From: Candidatus Galacturonatibacter soehngenii
GTDB taxonomy: Bacteria > Bacillota > Clostridia > Lachnospirales > Lachnospiraceae
Reading direction: 5' to 3'
Length of the DNA: 64,000 nucleotides
Assembly: GCF_008830185.1 (NCBI RefSeq)
Contig: NZ_WAGX01000004.1
Coordinates: 62,001 to 126,000 of the forward strand
Positions 35,480-44,391 of the stretch are shown in pieces; position 1 is the stretch's first letter, and each line of letters begins with the position of its first letter. A model generated the notes under the pieces. It searched no databases and was not told the DNA's origin. It worked only from the letters and a program-made list of their open reading frames with translations. The translations under genes were made by a program, and so were the position numbers.

Positions 35480-36390
35480 ATGATTAATCAAGAACAATAT
35501 GTAATTTGGTCATTAGAATTGCATATATTTTTCGGCCGAATTATGAAAGAACATTCTTTTTTCTAGAGGCCGGATTTACACCCGCAAACCCAAATTTTTC
35601 AAAGGTTGCCGATCAATACAAGGAACAATTTGAAATTGTTTTAAATAATGCAGTAATCTTAGGAAACGGAGTCATTTCACCTGATGTTGTAAACTCTGGT
35701 GAAATAGTTACAGATTACACACTAAGAAGTGAACAGATGACAGAAAACTTTACCGGAATTGACATTAATAAAAGTATTACCAGATTAGAACGAGAGCTTC
35801 AAGGAAGTATGAACCCTATGATTAGCCCAAGCTTGGTAGCACAAGTCAAAAAGCTCAATACGCAGACAATCCCACTACTAGAGGGGCTGATTGATTTTAA
35901 AACACAGGTATTAAATAATGTCTTATCTTGTAAAATGTTTACGGTGAATTATCCGTTACTGATAGAGCATATTTTACGTGAAGCAAAAATGTATTTGAGT
36001 CACATTTGTTCATTAGAGAATGGAGAAAGTATCGATGATAACATAAAAGATATTGAACTATTTTGGGATCAAATTATGTTAGAACATGCTTTATTTATTA
36101 GGGGATTACTTGATCCAACGGAAATTGATCTTATTAATACATCAAATGATTTTGCCCAGGATTATGCTGACTTATTGCAAAGTGCGCGAAATGCCACGGA
36201 TATGACGATAGAAGGCATTACGGACGTAACACTAGCACAGACTATGAAGTATCGTGACTTTAAAGCAGCAGGCACAGAGGGGATTGCAGAATGTAAGATA
36301 CGTAGTATTATTTTACCGCTTTTAGGCGATCATGTACTGCGTGAAGCAAATCATTTTATTCGTTTGTTACAACAATTTAGTAAAGAATGA
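35480..36390 (+). pseudogene. DUF2935 family gene with a one-base frameshift
   Basis: The natural start (ATG 35480, MINQEQYVIWSLELHIFFGR then IMKEHSFF) leads into TAG after the run of six T at 35557. Removing the frame error, by adding one T, continues with LEAGFTPANPNF and a full DUF2935 protein (two repeats of a four-helix His-rich fold, about 300 residues). The downstream frame alone is open from a TTG at 35506 but gives an unrelated N-terminus (MVIRIAYIFRPNYERTFF). A homopolymer slip, real or a sequencing error, is the simplest explanation. Function of the family is unknown; the layout suggests metal binding. Confidence 0.75.
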
Positions 36391-36412
36391 TGGTAAGATA
36401 ATTAAATGTTTT

Positions 36413-36452
36413 AGGGGCTCGCACTAAGCAATTGTGCACAGCCCCTCTTTTT
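36413..36452 (+). terminator. Terminator after the DUF2935 gene
   Basis: AGGGGCT pairs with AGCCCCT around a second GCAC/GTGC stem, followed by CTTTTT. Confidence 0.8.
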
Positions 36453-36534
36453 ATGCTCGTGCCCTGTTAAGCTGGCAAAGCGAGCGAAAGATAACTAATA
36501 GGCACTACATTGAAGAGGGTATTCTAATATAGTT

Positions 36535-36575
36535 TCAGAAAAAAATAAAACCTACTACATAATCGTAGAGGTTTT
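36535..36575 (-). terminator. Terminator of ssrA
   Basis: On the minus strand AAAACCTCTAC pairs with GTAG(T)AGGTTTT with one bulge, followed by ATTTTTTT. It lies about 85 bases downstream of the mature tmRNA end. Confidence 0.7.
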
Positions 36576-36660
36576 TATCTTTTTATAAAACGTAAATTTT
36601 ATCCTTGTGAAGTACGAAGCCCGAATTGGCATAAAGTACTCTGATGTGGATACTTAAATA

Positions 36661-37005
36661 TGGAGCTGAGGGGAATCGAACCCCTGTCCGAAAGTTCTTC
36701 CATTAAGGCTTCTCCCATTACAGTCATTATATTAACATTCCCTCTATCCACCGCCTAATGACAGGCTTTGGATTTTAGTAGCTTCATGAAATCTTTTATT
36801 TCCTCAAAGCTTTGGAAACAAAGTGCCTCGCAAGTTCGAAGCCGAGCTCTTAAGCAGCGAGTGGCTTAAGGTCGACTGCTGCCACTAGGCAGCGTACGCT
36901 AAATTTTCGTCTGCGTTTATATTTATTTTACGGATTATTGACGCGGTCCCGCACCGCGAATGGCTACCTAAACTTCTAAACCCCCGTCGAAACCAGTACA
37001 ACCCC
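36661..37005 (-). ncRNA. ssrA: Transfer-messenger RNA
   Basis: A one-piece tmRNA of about 345 bases. The 3' end carries the T-arm GGTTCGATTCCCCTC and an encoded CCA; the 5' end GGGGTTG pairs with CAGCTCC to form the acceptor stem, and GGTTTCGACGGGGGTTTAG follows as in other tmRNAs. The tag frame at 36885-36914 reads ADENLAYAA then TAG; an additional N-terminal residue is possible because the resume codon cannot be fixed by eye. With SmpB (31450) and RNase R (29295) it rescues stalled ribosomes. Confidence 0.95.
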
Positions 37006-37034
37006 CTAGGTTGTTGGTATGCAAACGTAAGTTT

Positions 37035-37063
37035 ATTATAAACGAACAATATTTTTGTGTCAA
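37035..37063 (-). promoter_or_regulatory. Consensus promoter of ssrA
   Basis: On the minus strand TTGACA and TATAAT, both perfect, are 17 bases apart. Transcription should begin about 20 bases before the mature tmRNA 5' end, which would then be trimmed by RNase P. Confidence 0.9.
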
Positions 37064-37098
37064 CTTGATTTTATAATCCATTTTTTACATTTTTTAGT

Positions 37099-37869
37099 TT
37101 ATTTATTAACAACATCTAGATTATCATACATAATGTGTAATTTCTCATCCTCTTTAATCTTGGAGAGAACATTTCTTGCCTTGTCATAGATGATATGATT
37201 TGCTTTCCTATCACTTTCATGTGGATGCTCTTTGATAAGAACAGATTTAGAACCGTGATAATGACACAAGTAATCACTAAATTCATCATTAAAACCAGTA
37301 TCTAATATTAGAAGAAGATCAGCAGTGGCAATTGCATCATGTGCCTTAGTAAGCTTGTTGTTATCAATAATTTCTCCAAACATTTTAATCTCAGGTCGAA
37401 TGGGAGATTGGCACTCTAGACATTTAGGAATCCCCTTACTTTGCATAATGTACTTTGATGAATATTTTTGACCACATTTTGGACAAAAGTTTTCATAAAT
37501 ATTACCATACAGATCAATAACATTTTTACAGCCTGCACGCTTGGATAGACCAAAGATACCCTTTGTTATAATGGCTTTTAACTTTCCTTCCTTTTCAAGA
37601 CTTGAAAGTTTGTAAAAGGCAAGGCTTGGTTTGCATTTGTATTGAAGCATTTCTTCTTTAAATATTGAAAAGAATTCCTTGTTTCGTGTTGAATAGAATC
37701 CAATGTGAAACACTTCATCCAAAGATTTTTTATATTTATTCTCAAAATAATATGAATAGTCCTGTGTCCAATATGCTGGATAACCACAATCATATGACAT
37801 GCCCCTTCCACTTAAACACACGATATGATTTGATTTACTAATTAGTACATTCAATTCCTTTACGTCCAT
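37099..37869 (-). CDS. Sir2-fold protein lacking the catalytic histidine
   Basis: A 256-residue Sir2 homologue. The zinc-binding Cys129, Cys132, Cys150 and Cys153 (CPKCG, CLEC) and the IRPEIKMFGE segment are conserved. The NAD site is altered: GAGIS is GRGMS, SGIPDFR is CGYPAYW, TQNVDxLH is TKGIFGLS, and the catalytic His of ELHG is Tyr121 (DLYGN). Canonical deacetylation is therefore unlikely. A second diverged relative starts at 63845. TAGGAGGAATATATT precedes the ATG. It stands alone upstream of ssrA with no clear partner. Possible roles are NAD or nucleotide sensing. Confidence 0.8.
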   Translation of the reverse strand: MDVKELNVLISKSNHIVCLSGRGMSYDCGYPAYWTQDYSYYFENKYKKSLDEVFHIGFYSTRNKEFFSIFKEEMLQYKCKPSLAFYKLSSLEKEGKLKAIITKGIFGLSKRAGCKNVIDLYGNIYENFCPKCGQKYSSKYIMQSKGIPKCLECQSPIRPEIKMFGEIIDNNKLTKAHDAIATADLLLILDTGFNDEFSDYLCHYHGSKSVLIKEHPHESDRKANHIIYDKARNVLSKIKEDEKLHIMYDNLDVVNK

Positions 37870-38167
37870 AATATATTCCTCCTACAATGCTTATTCAATT
37901 ATGTCTCTATGTAATAGCTTGTTCTATTCGTTATGTTAGTTTAAAATGTATAATTCATTTGATACTATCAGATACTTTTAAAATATGTATATTTATTTAT
38001 TAGAATTCCCAAAATATATAGAACATATCAGAGTAAATAGTAAACGAAAAGAAGTCACAAGCCACATTAACTATGTTATGTTTCAGTCGGAACAATTATT
38101 CGGTATGAAGTAATATTCCATATTAAATATATTGTTTGAAAAAATATACAATTATTTATATTAAAAT

Positions 38168-38209
38168 AACAAGGTAAAACTGCTAATTAAGAGACGGTTT
38201 TACCTTGTT
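38168..38209 (-). terminator. Terminator of the small minus-strand gene
   Basis: AACAAGGTAAAAC pairs perfectly with GTTTTACCTTGTT (13 bp), followed on the minus strand by ATTTTAATA. The 37870-38167 stretch to its left, upstream of the Sir2 gene, is A+T-rich and holds nothing else I can identify. Confidence 0.7.
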
Positions 38210-38238
38210 AAAGCAAAAGAGAGAGACGAAGTACTTAT

Positions 38239-38418
38239 TTAATAAAACTTCATATTAGATACATAGCTTTGCATGGCTTCCTTTGTTTTTATATTTCTAG
38301 CACCTTCTACCAATTCATCTTGCTTACTTTTTGGTAGCTTAGAAAATTGATTTAAAACATCACTATGCATGACAAGTTCCATAGTAAATCCAATTGGCAA
38401 TTCTTCGTTATTGATCAT
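38239..38418 (-). CDS. Small conserved protein, YdeI C-terminal-like
   Basis: A 59-residue protein (LPIGFTMELVMHSDVLNQFS, KLPKSKQDELVEGARNIKTK). It resembles a short clostridial family with the pattern of the YdeI C-terminal helices (phenylalanine-leucine followed by KQDEL and an IxTKxAM segment). An AAGGAGGTGATG site, one of the strongest in the window, lies 8 bases before the ATG, supporting real expression. It has its own terminator. Function unknown. Confidence 0.65.
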   Translation of the reverse strand: MINNEELPIGFTMELVMHSDVLNQFSKLPKSKQDELVEGARNIKTKEAMQSYVSNMKFY

Positions 38419-38644
38419 AATATCATCACCTCCTTAAGTAGTGTTTGTTAATATATAAAAATTAAACAGTAAGAATAAGTAAATTCTAATTATAAAAAAT
38501 TGATGATTTAAGTTTAAAGAATGTGTGAACTAACTTGATATCAAATAGATTTCTATAGTAAAGTATAGTAAATAAATAGAATTTTGTTATAAAATCTGTT
38601 AAAATATCAAATAGAATGAAATGATGATACGTAGGAGAGATATT

Positions 38645-39184
38645 ATGACAGAGAGGAAAAACGAGTTTGAATTGGAGGGATTTGCTTTTTGTTCCAAACA
38701 AGATATGTTAGTGGCTGAAAATGAATTAAAAGGTGTAGAATACCTTAAGAAAAAGACAAATATGAAAAATCCAAAATCAGTCTTAGTAGTATACAATAAA
38801 ATAGTTGCAGAGGGGCTGTTTCATACCCCGATTGGGATGAAATATCTAATTGAGTTACAAAAATATCTGCTAGAAAACAAAGAGATTGATAATAATAGTG
38901 TATCTCAAATTCCAGTAGAACCTTTGCATGAAGGAGTTTCTAAAAAAAATATAGTAGATAAAATCGCTATGGTATTTAGTAATTCAAAAAAAGCATATCG
39001 TGAACGATTAAAAATAGCGTTATTAACGAATGTGATTTTAGTTCTTGTTATAGTGGGGATGATCATTATTGCAAAGACATCCAATCAGGTAAACATACTT
39101 AATTACGAAGAAAAGCTTATTGATAAATATGCTTCTTGGGAGCAGGATTTAACGGAAAGAGAGAATAAGCTAAAAGAAAAATAA
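38645..39184 (+). CDS. Single-pass membrane protein of unknown function
   Basis: A 179-residue protein with a soluble, charged N-terminal part (about 1-120), one hydrophobic helix (VILVLVIVGMIIIA) and a C-terminal coiled-coil stretch (NYEEKLIDKYASWEQDLTER). The ATG at 38645 follows AGGAGAGATATT, preferred over an upstream ATG with a poor site. It precedes the response regulator by 15 bases, so it may belong to the same signalling operon. I recognise no family. Confidence 0.65.
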   Translation: MTERKNEFELEGFAFCSKQDMLVAENELKGVEYLKKKTNMKNPKSVLVVYNKIVAEGLFHTPIGMKYLIELQKYLLENKEIDNNSVSQIPVEPLHEGVSKKNIVDKIAMVFSNSKKAYRERLKIALLTNVILVLVIVGMIIIAKTSNQVNILNYEEKLIDKYASWEQDLTERENKLKEK

Positions 39185-39199
39185 ATTGGAGGCGAAATT

Positions 39200-39883
39200 A
39201 TGAGTCATGAGAAATTAAAGATTCTGGTTGTGGACGACGAAAGCAGAATGAGAAAATTGGTGAAAGATTTCTTAGTCAAGCAAGATTATGAAGTGATTGA
39301 AGCAGCAGATGGTGCCGAAGCCTTAGAACATTTTTACGCAGCAAAAGACATTGCCCTTATTATATTAGATGTTATGATGCCAAAAATTGATGGTTGGCAG
39401 GTATGTAGAGAAGTAAGAGAGAGTTCAAAAGTTCCAATAATAATGTTAACTGCAAAAGGTGATGAGCGTGATGAATTACAAGGCTTTGAACTTGGAGTGG
39501 ATGAATATATTTCCAAGCCTTTTAGCCCTAAAATACTTGTTGCCAGGGTAGAAGCACTTCTTCGACGCGCAAATGTATTAAATAAAGAAGACGTGATTAA
39601 AGTTGGTGGTATAGAAGTCAATAAAGTAGCGCATATGGTATATATTGATCAAGAGGCGGTAGAACTAAGTTTTAAAGAATTTGAATTGTTAACTTACTTT
39701 ATTGAAAATCAAGGAATCGCATTATCCAGAGAAAAAATCTTAAACAGCGTATGGAATTATGATTATTTTGGAGATGCAAGAACAATTGACACGCATGTTA
39801 AAAAATTGCGTAACAAGCTTGGTGAGAAAGGGAACTATATCAAAACCATTTGGGGAATGGGATACAAGTTCGAGGTAGAATAA
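39200..39883 (+). CDS. Response regulator, OmpR/PhoB type
   Basis: A 227-residue protein. The receiver domain has acidic VVDDES at the start, phosphoacceptor Asp57 (IILDVMMP), a Thr (MLTAKGDE) and Lys (YISKPF). The C-terminal winged helix includes VELSFKEFELLTYF and DTHVKKLRNKLG. GGAGGCG precedes the ATG. Its stop codon shares one base with the ATG of the kinase gene, so the pair is translationally coupled. Confidence 0.95.
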   Translation: MSHEKLKILVVDDESRMRKLVKDFLVKQDYEVIEAADGAEALEHFYAAKDIALIILDVMMPKIDGWQVCREVRESSKVPIIMLTAKGDERDELQGFELGVDEYISKPFSPKILVARVEALLRRANVLNKEDVIKVGGIEVNKVAHMVYIDQEAVELSFKEFELLTYFIENQGIALSREKILNSVWNYDYFGDARTIDTHVKKLRNKLGEKGNYIKTIWGMGYKFEVE

Positions 39884-41370
39884 TGAGATGGTCGTTGAAA
39901 CAAGAAATTGCATCCATATTTATTATTTTAATGACGAGTACGATTTTCTTGAATTGGTTTATAAATAATTCGTTTTTAGAGCGATATTATATAGAAAACA
40001 AAGAAAATGTGCTTCTTAGTGCATATCGTTTCATTAATCAAGCTGGTAATGAAGGAAGTATGTTAACGGAAGATTTTTATCTTCAATTACAAAAGATTGC
40101 TTCCACTGGAAATATCTCTATATTAGTAATGAATACAAGTGGTCAGGTTAGGATGACGACTGTAAACGAAAAAGATATATTAAAAACACAATTATTCAAT
40201 AATATTTATGGGAAAAATTCAGATGTTGTATCCATATTAAGCGAAGGAAATGGACAAAATTATATTATTCAAAAGACACGAGATAGTCGGATAAATACAG
40301 ATTACCTAGAGATTTGGGGTAGCTTTGAAAATGGAAACTGGTTTATAATGAGAACGGCACTTGAAAGTATTCGAGAAAGTGTGCAAATCGCAAATCGCTT
40401 TTTAGGTTATATTGGTCTTTTTGCAGTTATGATAAGTGCCCTAATCATATGGAATGTATCAGAACAAATATCGAAACCAATCTTAGAGCTTGCACATATT
40501 TCAAAGCGAATGACAAATCTGGATTTTGAAGCAAAATACACGCGTGGTGGAAATGATGAAATAGCAATTCTTGGTAACCACATCAATCAACTGTCAGAAA
40601 CTTTGGAGCAAACGATATCAGATTTAAAAACGGCTAACAATGAGTTAAAGACTGACATTGAAAAGAAGGAACAAATTGATGAAATGCGAAAAGAATTTTT
40701 ATCCAATGTCTCTCATGAATTAAAAACTCCAATTGCATTAGTGCAAGGATATGCAGAAGGTTTGAAAGAGTGTATCAATGATGACGCAGAAAGCCGAGAG
40801 TTTTATTGTGATGTAATCATGGATGAAGCAAATAAGATGAATAAGATGGTACAAAAACTATTGACGCTTAATCAGATCGAGTTTGGTAATGATGTCATAA
40901 CATTAGAACGATTTGATATCACCACCTTAATCAAAGGCATTATACAGTCTTCCGATATCTTAATAAAGCAAAAAGAAGTAAAAGTAATATTCAAAGAACA
41001 AAATCCGATTTATGTATGGGCGGATGAATTTAAGATAGAAGAAGTATTTACGAATTATTTTAGTAATGCGCTAAATCATGTAGCCAATGAAAAAATTATT
41101 GATGTGAAAATTACGAGAAAGACAAATACGATTCGAGTATCTGTTTTTAATACAGGAGAAAAGATCCCAGAAAAAGACATTGATAATATATGGATTAAAT
41201 TTTACAAAGTAGATAAAGCAAGAACGAGAGAATATGGAGGAAGTGGAATTGGACTTTCTATTGTAAAGGCGATTATGGACTCACTCAACAAAAAGTGCGG
41301 CGTTATCAATTATGATAATGGGGTTGAATTTTGGTTTGAATTAGACTCCAATCAACCACAAAATATTTAG
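39883..41370 (+). CDS. Sensor histidine kinase
   Basis: A 495-residue membrane kinase: TM1 (about 9-28), an extracytoplasmic sensor domain (about 30-165), TM2 (about 172-192), a HAMP domain (ISKPILELAHISKRM), a coiled region, HisKA with His278 (SNVSHELKTPIAL), and a C-terminal ATPase with N-box NYFSNALNH, YGGSGIGLSIV and the G-boxes. The ATG at 39883 overlaps the regulator stop codon. The ligand is unknown. It partners the adjacent regulator; the lipoprotein at 41468 is a candidate target. Confidence 0.93.
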   Translation: MRWSLKQEIASIFIILMTSTIFLNWFINNSFLERYYIENKENVLLSAYRFINQAGNEGSMLTEDFYLQLQKIASTGNISILVMNTSGQVRMTTVNEKDILKTQLFNNIYGKNSDVVSILSEGNGQNYIIQKTRDSRINTDYLEIWGSFENGNWFIMRTALESIRESVQIANRFLGYIGLFAVMISALIIWNVSEQISKPILELAHISKRMTNLDFEAKYTRGGNDEIAILGNHINQLSETLEQTISDLKTANNELKTDIEKKEQIDEMRKEFLSNVSHELKTPIALVQGYAEGLKECINDDAESREFYCDVIMDEANKMNKMVQKLLTLNQIEFGNDVITLERFDITTLIKGIIQSSDILIKQKEVKVIFKEQNPIYVWADEFKIEEVFTNYFSNALNHVANEKIIDVKITRKTNTIRVSVFNTGEKIPEKDIDNIWIKFYKVDKARTREYGGSGIGLSIVKAIMDSLNKKCGVINYDNGVEFWFELDSNQPQNI

Positions 41371-41381
41371 AAGGATAGCTA

Positions 41382-41410
41382 TTGTTTCAAATATCAAAAA
41401 GTGTTAAAAT
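41382..41410 (+). promoter_or_regulatory. Candidate promoter of the lipoprotein gene
   Basis: TTGTTT (41382) and TAAAAT (41405) are spaced by 17 bases, about 58 bases before the ATG. Confidence 0.45.
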
Positions 41411-41467
41411 AAATAGAAGTACCTACCAAAGAAAATTGATAGCAAGATACGAAGAAGGGGAAGTTTT

Positions 41468-42187
41468 ATGAAGAAAATATGTATTATATTAATGGCGGTT
41501 ATTGTTTTGAGTGGATGTGTACAACAGACAAACCTTACCCAACAAGAAAGCGAAGCAATTGCTGCTTATGCTGCAAATATTACGTTAAAGTATGATAAGA
41601 ACTATAAAAAGAAATTAGTGAATACGGATGCTGAGTTAGTTAAATCAGAAGAAGACGCCGTCCAAGAAAAAGCAAATGATCTTGATAATGACATGATGAC
41701 AAACGAAGCAATTAACCAGGAAGCAACAACACAAGAAACACAAGACGAACAAGTAAAGGTTCAAGAGGAAAGTATCTCACAATTACTGCAGTTAGATGGA
41801 TTTCAAATAACATATGAGGGCTTTCTTTATAGTCAACATTTAGAAGATATTAGTGCAGGGAATAGCTATACCGCTAATAGCTTAGATAATAATGAATTTC
41901 TAATAATGAATTTTAGAGTTGAAAATACAACGGATGAAACCAAGATTTGTGATGTTTTGTCAATGAGTCCGAGTTTAAAAGTTTCTATTAATGGCAATGA
42001 ACCAATTAATTCTTTTGCATCGCTTTTGAGCAATGATTTATCTACTCTATACGAAGAAATGGAAGCACATGCATCAAAAAATGTAGTGTTATTAATTGAA
42101 ATACCACAAGATTATGGTAAAGATATTACGTCTGTTTCGTTAACGGTTACAGTAGCGGGTAAGACATCAACAATAGAACTAAATTAA
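41468..42187 (+). CDS. Lipoprotein with DUF4352/DUF5067-like domain
   Basis: A 239-residue lipoprotein: lipobox VLSGC ends at Cys17, a charged and Gln/Thr-rich linker follows (about 40-100), then a beta-sandwich domain (FLIMNFRVENTTDETKICDV, KNVVLLIEIPQDYGKD) like the telokin-type DUF4352/DUF5067 group. The ligand is unknown. The AAGAAGGGGAAG site precedes the ATG. It follows the two-component genes with its own promoter. Confidence 0.6.
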   Translation: MKKICIILMAVIVLSGCVQQTNLTQQESEAIAAYAANITLKYDKNYKKKLVNTDAELVKSEEDAVQEKANDLDNDMMTNEAINQEATTQETQDEQVKVQEESISQLLQLDGFQITYEGFLYSQHLEDISAGNSYTANSLDNNEFLIMNFRVENTTDETKICDVLSMSPSLKVSINGNEPINSFASLLSNDLSTLYEEMEAHASKNVVLLIEIPQDYGKDITSVSLTVTVAGKTSTIELN

Positions 42188-42192
42188 TTACA

Positions 42193-42223
42193 AGGAGAAG
42201 TATTGCATAGCAGTATTTCTCCT
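42193..42223 (+). terminator. Hairpin after the lipoprotein gene
   Basis: AGGAGAAGTATTGC and GCAGTATTTCTCCT pair with two G-U pairs. No T run follows, so termination is uncertain. Confidence 0.4.
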
Positions 42224-42306
42224 ATAAACGTTTTATTATAATTTATTACTAAGCAAAGTATATTTCTATTAAGTATATAAATTATGCAGGGGGAGGAGAC
42301 AAATGC

Positions 42307-43479
42307 ATGAGTAGTAGAATAAAAAATGCAGAACAATCCATGGAACATATCCTTAACATGGAAATTAACAATGGTCAATTAGCAGGAGCAGGAATTAGCG
42401 TCATTTATCAAGGGGAAAAAGTGATTCATAAATGTTTGGGATATGCGGACATAGAAAATCAGCGTCATTTTACAGAGGATACTATTTTTCGAATTTATTC
42501 TATGAGTAAACCGATTGCTGCGGTTGCAACCATGATACAAGTGGAAAGAGGACTCATTGATATTTTAGCACCAGTATCAGAATATTTGCCTGAATTTAAG
42601 AATATGATGGTTCTAAAAGATGATGGACTAGTAAAGGCGAAGCGACAGATTTTAATAAAAGATTTGCTTCATATGACTTCAGGAATTGTATATCCAGATC
42701 AAGACGATGCAGGAACTTATATGCAAAGATTGTTTGATGAGATACAAGAAAGATTAGAACATGGAGAAGCAATCTCAACAAGGCAGTTATGCAAATTAAT
42801 AGCAGAGCAACCATTAGCCTTTCAGCCAGGTAAACAATGGAGATATGGTCTTAGTGTTGATGTAATGGGAGCGGTTATAGAAGAAACAGCACAAATGAGT
42901 CTTTCAGACTTTTACCAAACATATATATTTGAGCCTTTAGACATGAAGGATACAGGTTTTTATGTTGAACCAGATAAACAAGAACGATTTGCCCAGTTAT
43001 ATAAATATGAAGACAATAAACTCGTAATTGATAAGGACAGACATTTATGTTTAACAAGTTGCTTAAAACCACCAAGCTTTGAATCAGCAGGTGCAGGAGT
43101 GGTTTCAACGATGAACGACTATAATAATTTCGCCCAAATGCTTGTAAATTACGGAACATTTAAAGATGCAAAAATACTAAGTAAAAAATCGATTGAATTA
43201 TTTCAGCAAAACCACCTTTCAAAGGATCAATTATCTACTGCTTCATTTGATACCTCAATTGGTTATGGTTATGGAAATTTTATGAGAGTCTATAAAGAAC
43301 CAAAAGAAGCGCAGACACTTGGCTCGATTGGTGAATTTGGTTGGGACGGATGGACTGGTCCATATGTAACTGTGAATCCTATGGAGAATTTAACAATCGT
43401 AATGATGTTACAAAGAAGTGGTTATACAAATCCAGCATTGATTCGCAAAATAAGAAATATTGCTTATTCAATTTTGTAG
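42307..43479 (+). CDS. Beta-lactamase-fold serine hydrolase
   Basis: A 390-residue class C beta-lactamase/esterase-like protein. The nucleophile motif SMSK is residues 65-68, the second motif is the YGLS segment (RYGLSVDVMGAV) and GWDGWTG near the end is the third box. There is no signal peptide, so it may be a cytosolic esterase or amidase. AGGAGACAAATGC precedes the ATG. It stands alone and is probably not an antibiotic-resistance enzyme; the substrate is unknown. Confidence 0.85.
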   Translation: MSSRIKNAEQSMEHILNMEINNGQLAGAGISVIYQGEKVIHKCLGYADIENQRHFTEDTIFRIYSMSKPIAAVATMIQVERGLIDILAPVSEYLPEFKNMMVLKDDGLVKAKRQILIKDLLHMTSGIVYPDQDDAGTYMQRLFDEIQERLEHGEAISTRQLCKLIAEQPLAFQPGKQWRYGLSVDVMGAVIEETAQMSLSDFYQTYIFEPLDMKDTGFYVEPDKQERFAQLYKYEDNKLVIDKDRHLCLTSCLKPPSFESAGAGVVSTMNDYNNFAQMLVNYGTFKDAKILSKKSIELFQQNHLSKDQLSTASFDTSIGYGYGNFMRVYKEPKEAQTLGSIGEFGWDGWTGPYVTVNPMENLTIVMMLQRSGYTNPALIRKIRNIAYSIL

Positions 43480-43485
43480 TTTTTT

Positions 43486-43516
43486 AGGATGTACTATGTT
43501 TAGTATATCCTTTTTT
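43486..43516 (+). terminator. Terminator of the hydrolase gene
   Basis: AGGATGTACTA pairs with TAGTATATCCT (11 bp, one G-U, 4-base loop), followed by TTTTT. Confidence 0.8.
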
Positions 43517-43553
43517 GATAGAGGTGTATCCTACGATTACAGTGAAATCTGAA

Positions 43554-44105
43554 TTATTTTCTACTTGAAGTCTGTTTTGAATAAAATAAAAGATAAATTC
43601 CAAATACTATTTTTATAATTCCATCAATAAACGCAAATACTATAAATGGAACAGATGTCAGAAACATTCCAAGTATTGCGTTTGCCGAACATAATATAGC
43701 AAGTCCTACCATGGAGATACCGTGAACAAAATAGAACGGGAAAATATGCAGACCTACGGCAAGGAATGTGCCTAACCAAATCATTCTCCAATTTTGCATC
43801 GGGAAAAATGGGCCAGAGAATACAAACATGAGAGGAAATAAAATCACAATTGCTAAAATTCCCATATTATCTTGAAATTTTGAGGAAGCTCCGACTGATA
43901 ATTTGTTCGATACTTTTCGATTAATGATTGAGATATAGAATCCGACAATATAGCCAACTGTGAAAATGACTGGATTTATTTTTTGTTCTCCACCAAAATA
44001 AGCAGATATAATAATTACAATGCCAACTATAATAAACCATAACCCTGAATTACGCTTGAAATTATATTGTCTTATCTCACCCTTTTTATAACCTAAAAAT
44101 CCCAT
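43554..44105 (-). CDS. Integral membrane protein of unknown function
   Basis: A 183-residue protein with about six hydrophobic helices (SGLWFIIVGIVIIISAYF, MGILAIVILFPLMFVFSGPF, GIIKIVFGIYLLFYS). The layout recalls the DUF6609 group, a tentative match from memory. AGGAGAAAGAAC precedes the ATG. Convergent with the serine hydrolase gene. No motif indicates a transported substrate. Confidence 0.55.
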   Translation of the reverse strand: MGFLGYKKGEIRQYNFKRNSGLWFIIVGIVIIISAYFGGEQKINPVIFTVGYIVGFYISIINRKVSNKLSVGASSKFQDNMGILAIVILFPLMFVFSGPFFPMQNWRMIWLGTFLAVGLHIFPFYFVHGISMVGLAILCSANAILGMFLTSVPFIVFAFIDGIIKIVFGIYLLFYSKQTSSRK

Positions 44106-44240
44106 AGTTCTTTCTCCTAAATTTTATCAACATCACACAATATTATGTTTCAATTTTATTTTTTACACTCATTTAAATATTGTAACTGAAAGAACGGTAT
44201 TCGTCTATAAGAATTTAATAAAACAGCAAATCGATTGTCC

Positions 44241-44288
44241 ACAGTAAAAATGCTTGAAAGCCAATTATATTAGGCTATACAAGCATTT
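44241..44288 (-). terminator. Terminator of the amidase gene
   Basis: On the minus strand AAATGCTTG pairs with CAAGCATTT, with an inner AGCC/GGCT helix, followed by a T run. It lies about 100 bases after the amidase stop. Confidence 0.6.
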
Positions 44289-44391
44289 AAGAACCTATAA
44301 AATGAATCAGAAATGAATACTATAATGTTAAAAAATTAATATACTAATAGATATAGATTTGAGTTTTAAATTTTTGCAAATTACATGAATA

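Noticed and set aside
42307-43479. Antibiotic-resistance beta-lactamase
   Set aside because: No signal peptide and the second and third motifs are those of general esterase-like relatives.
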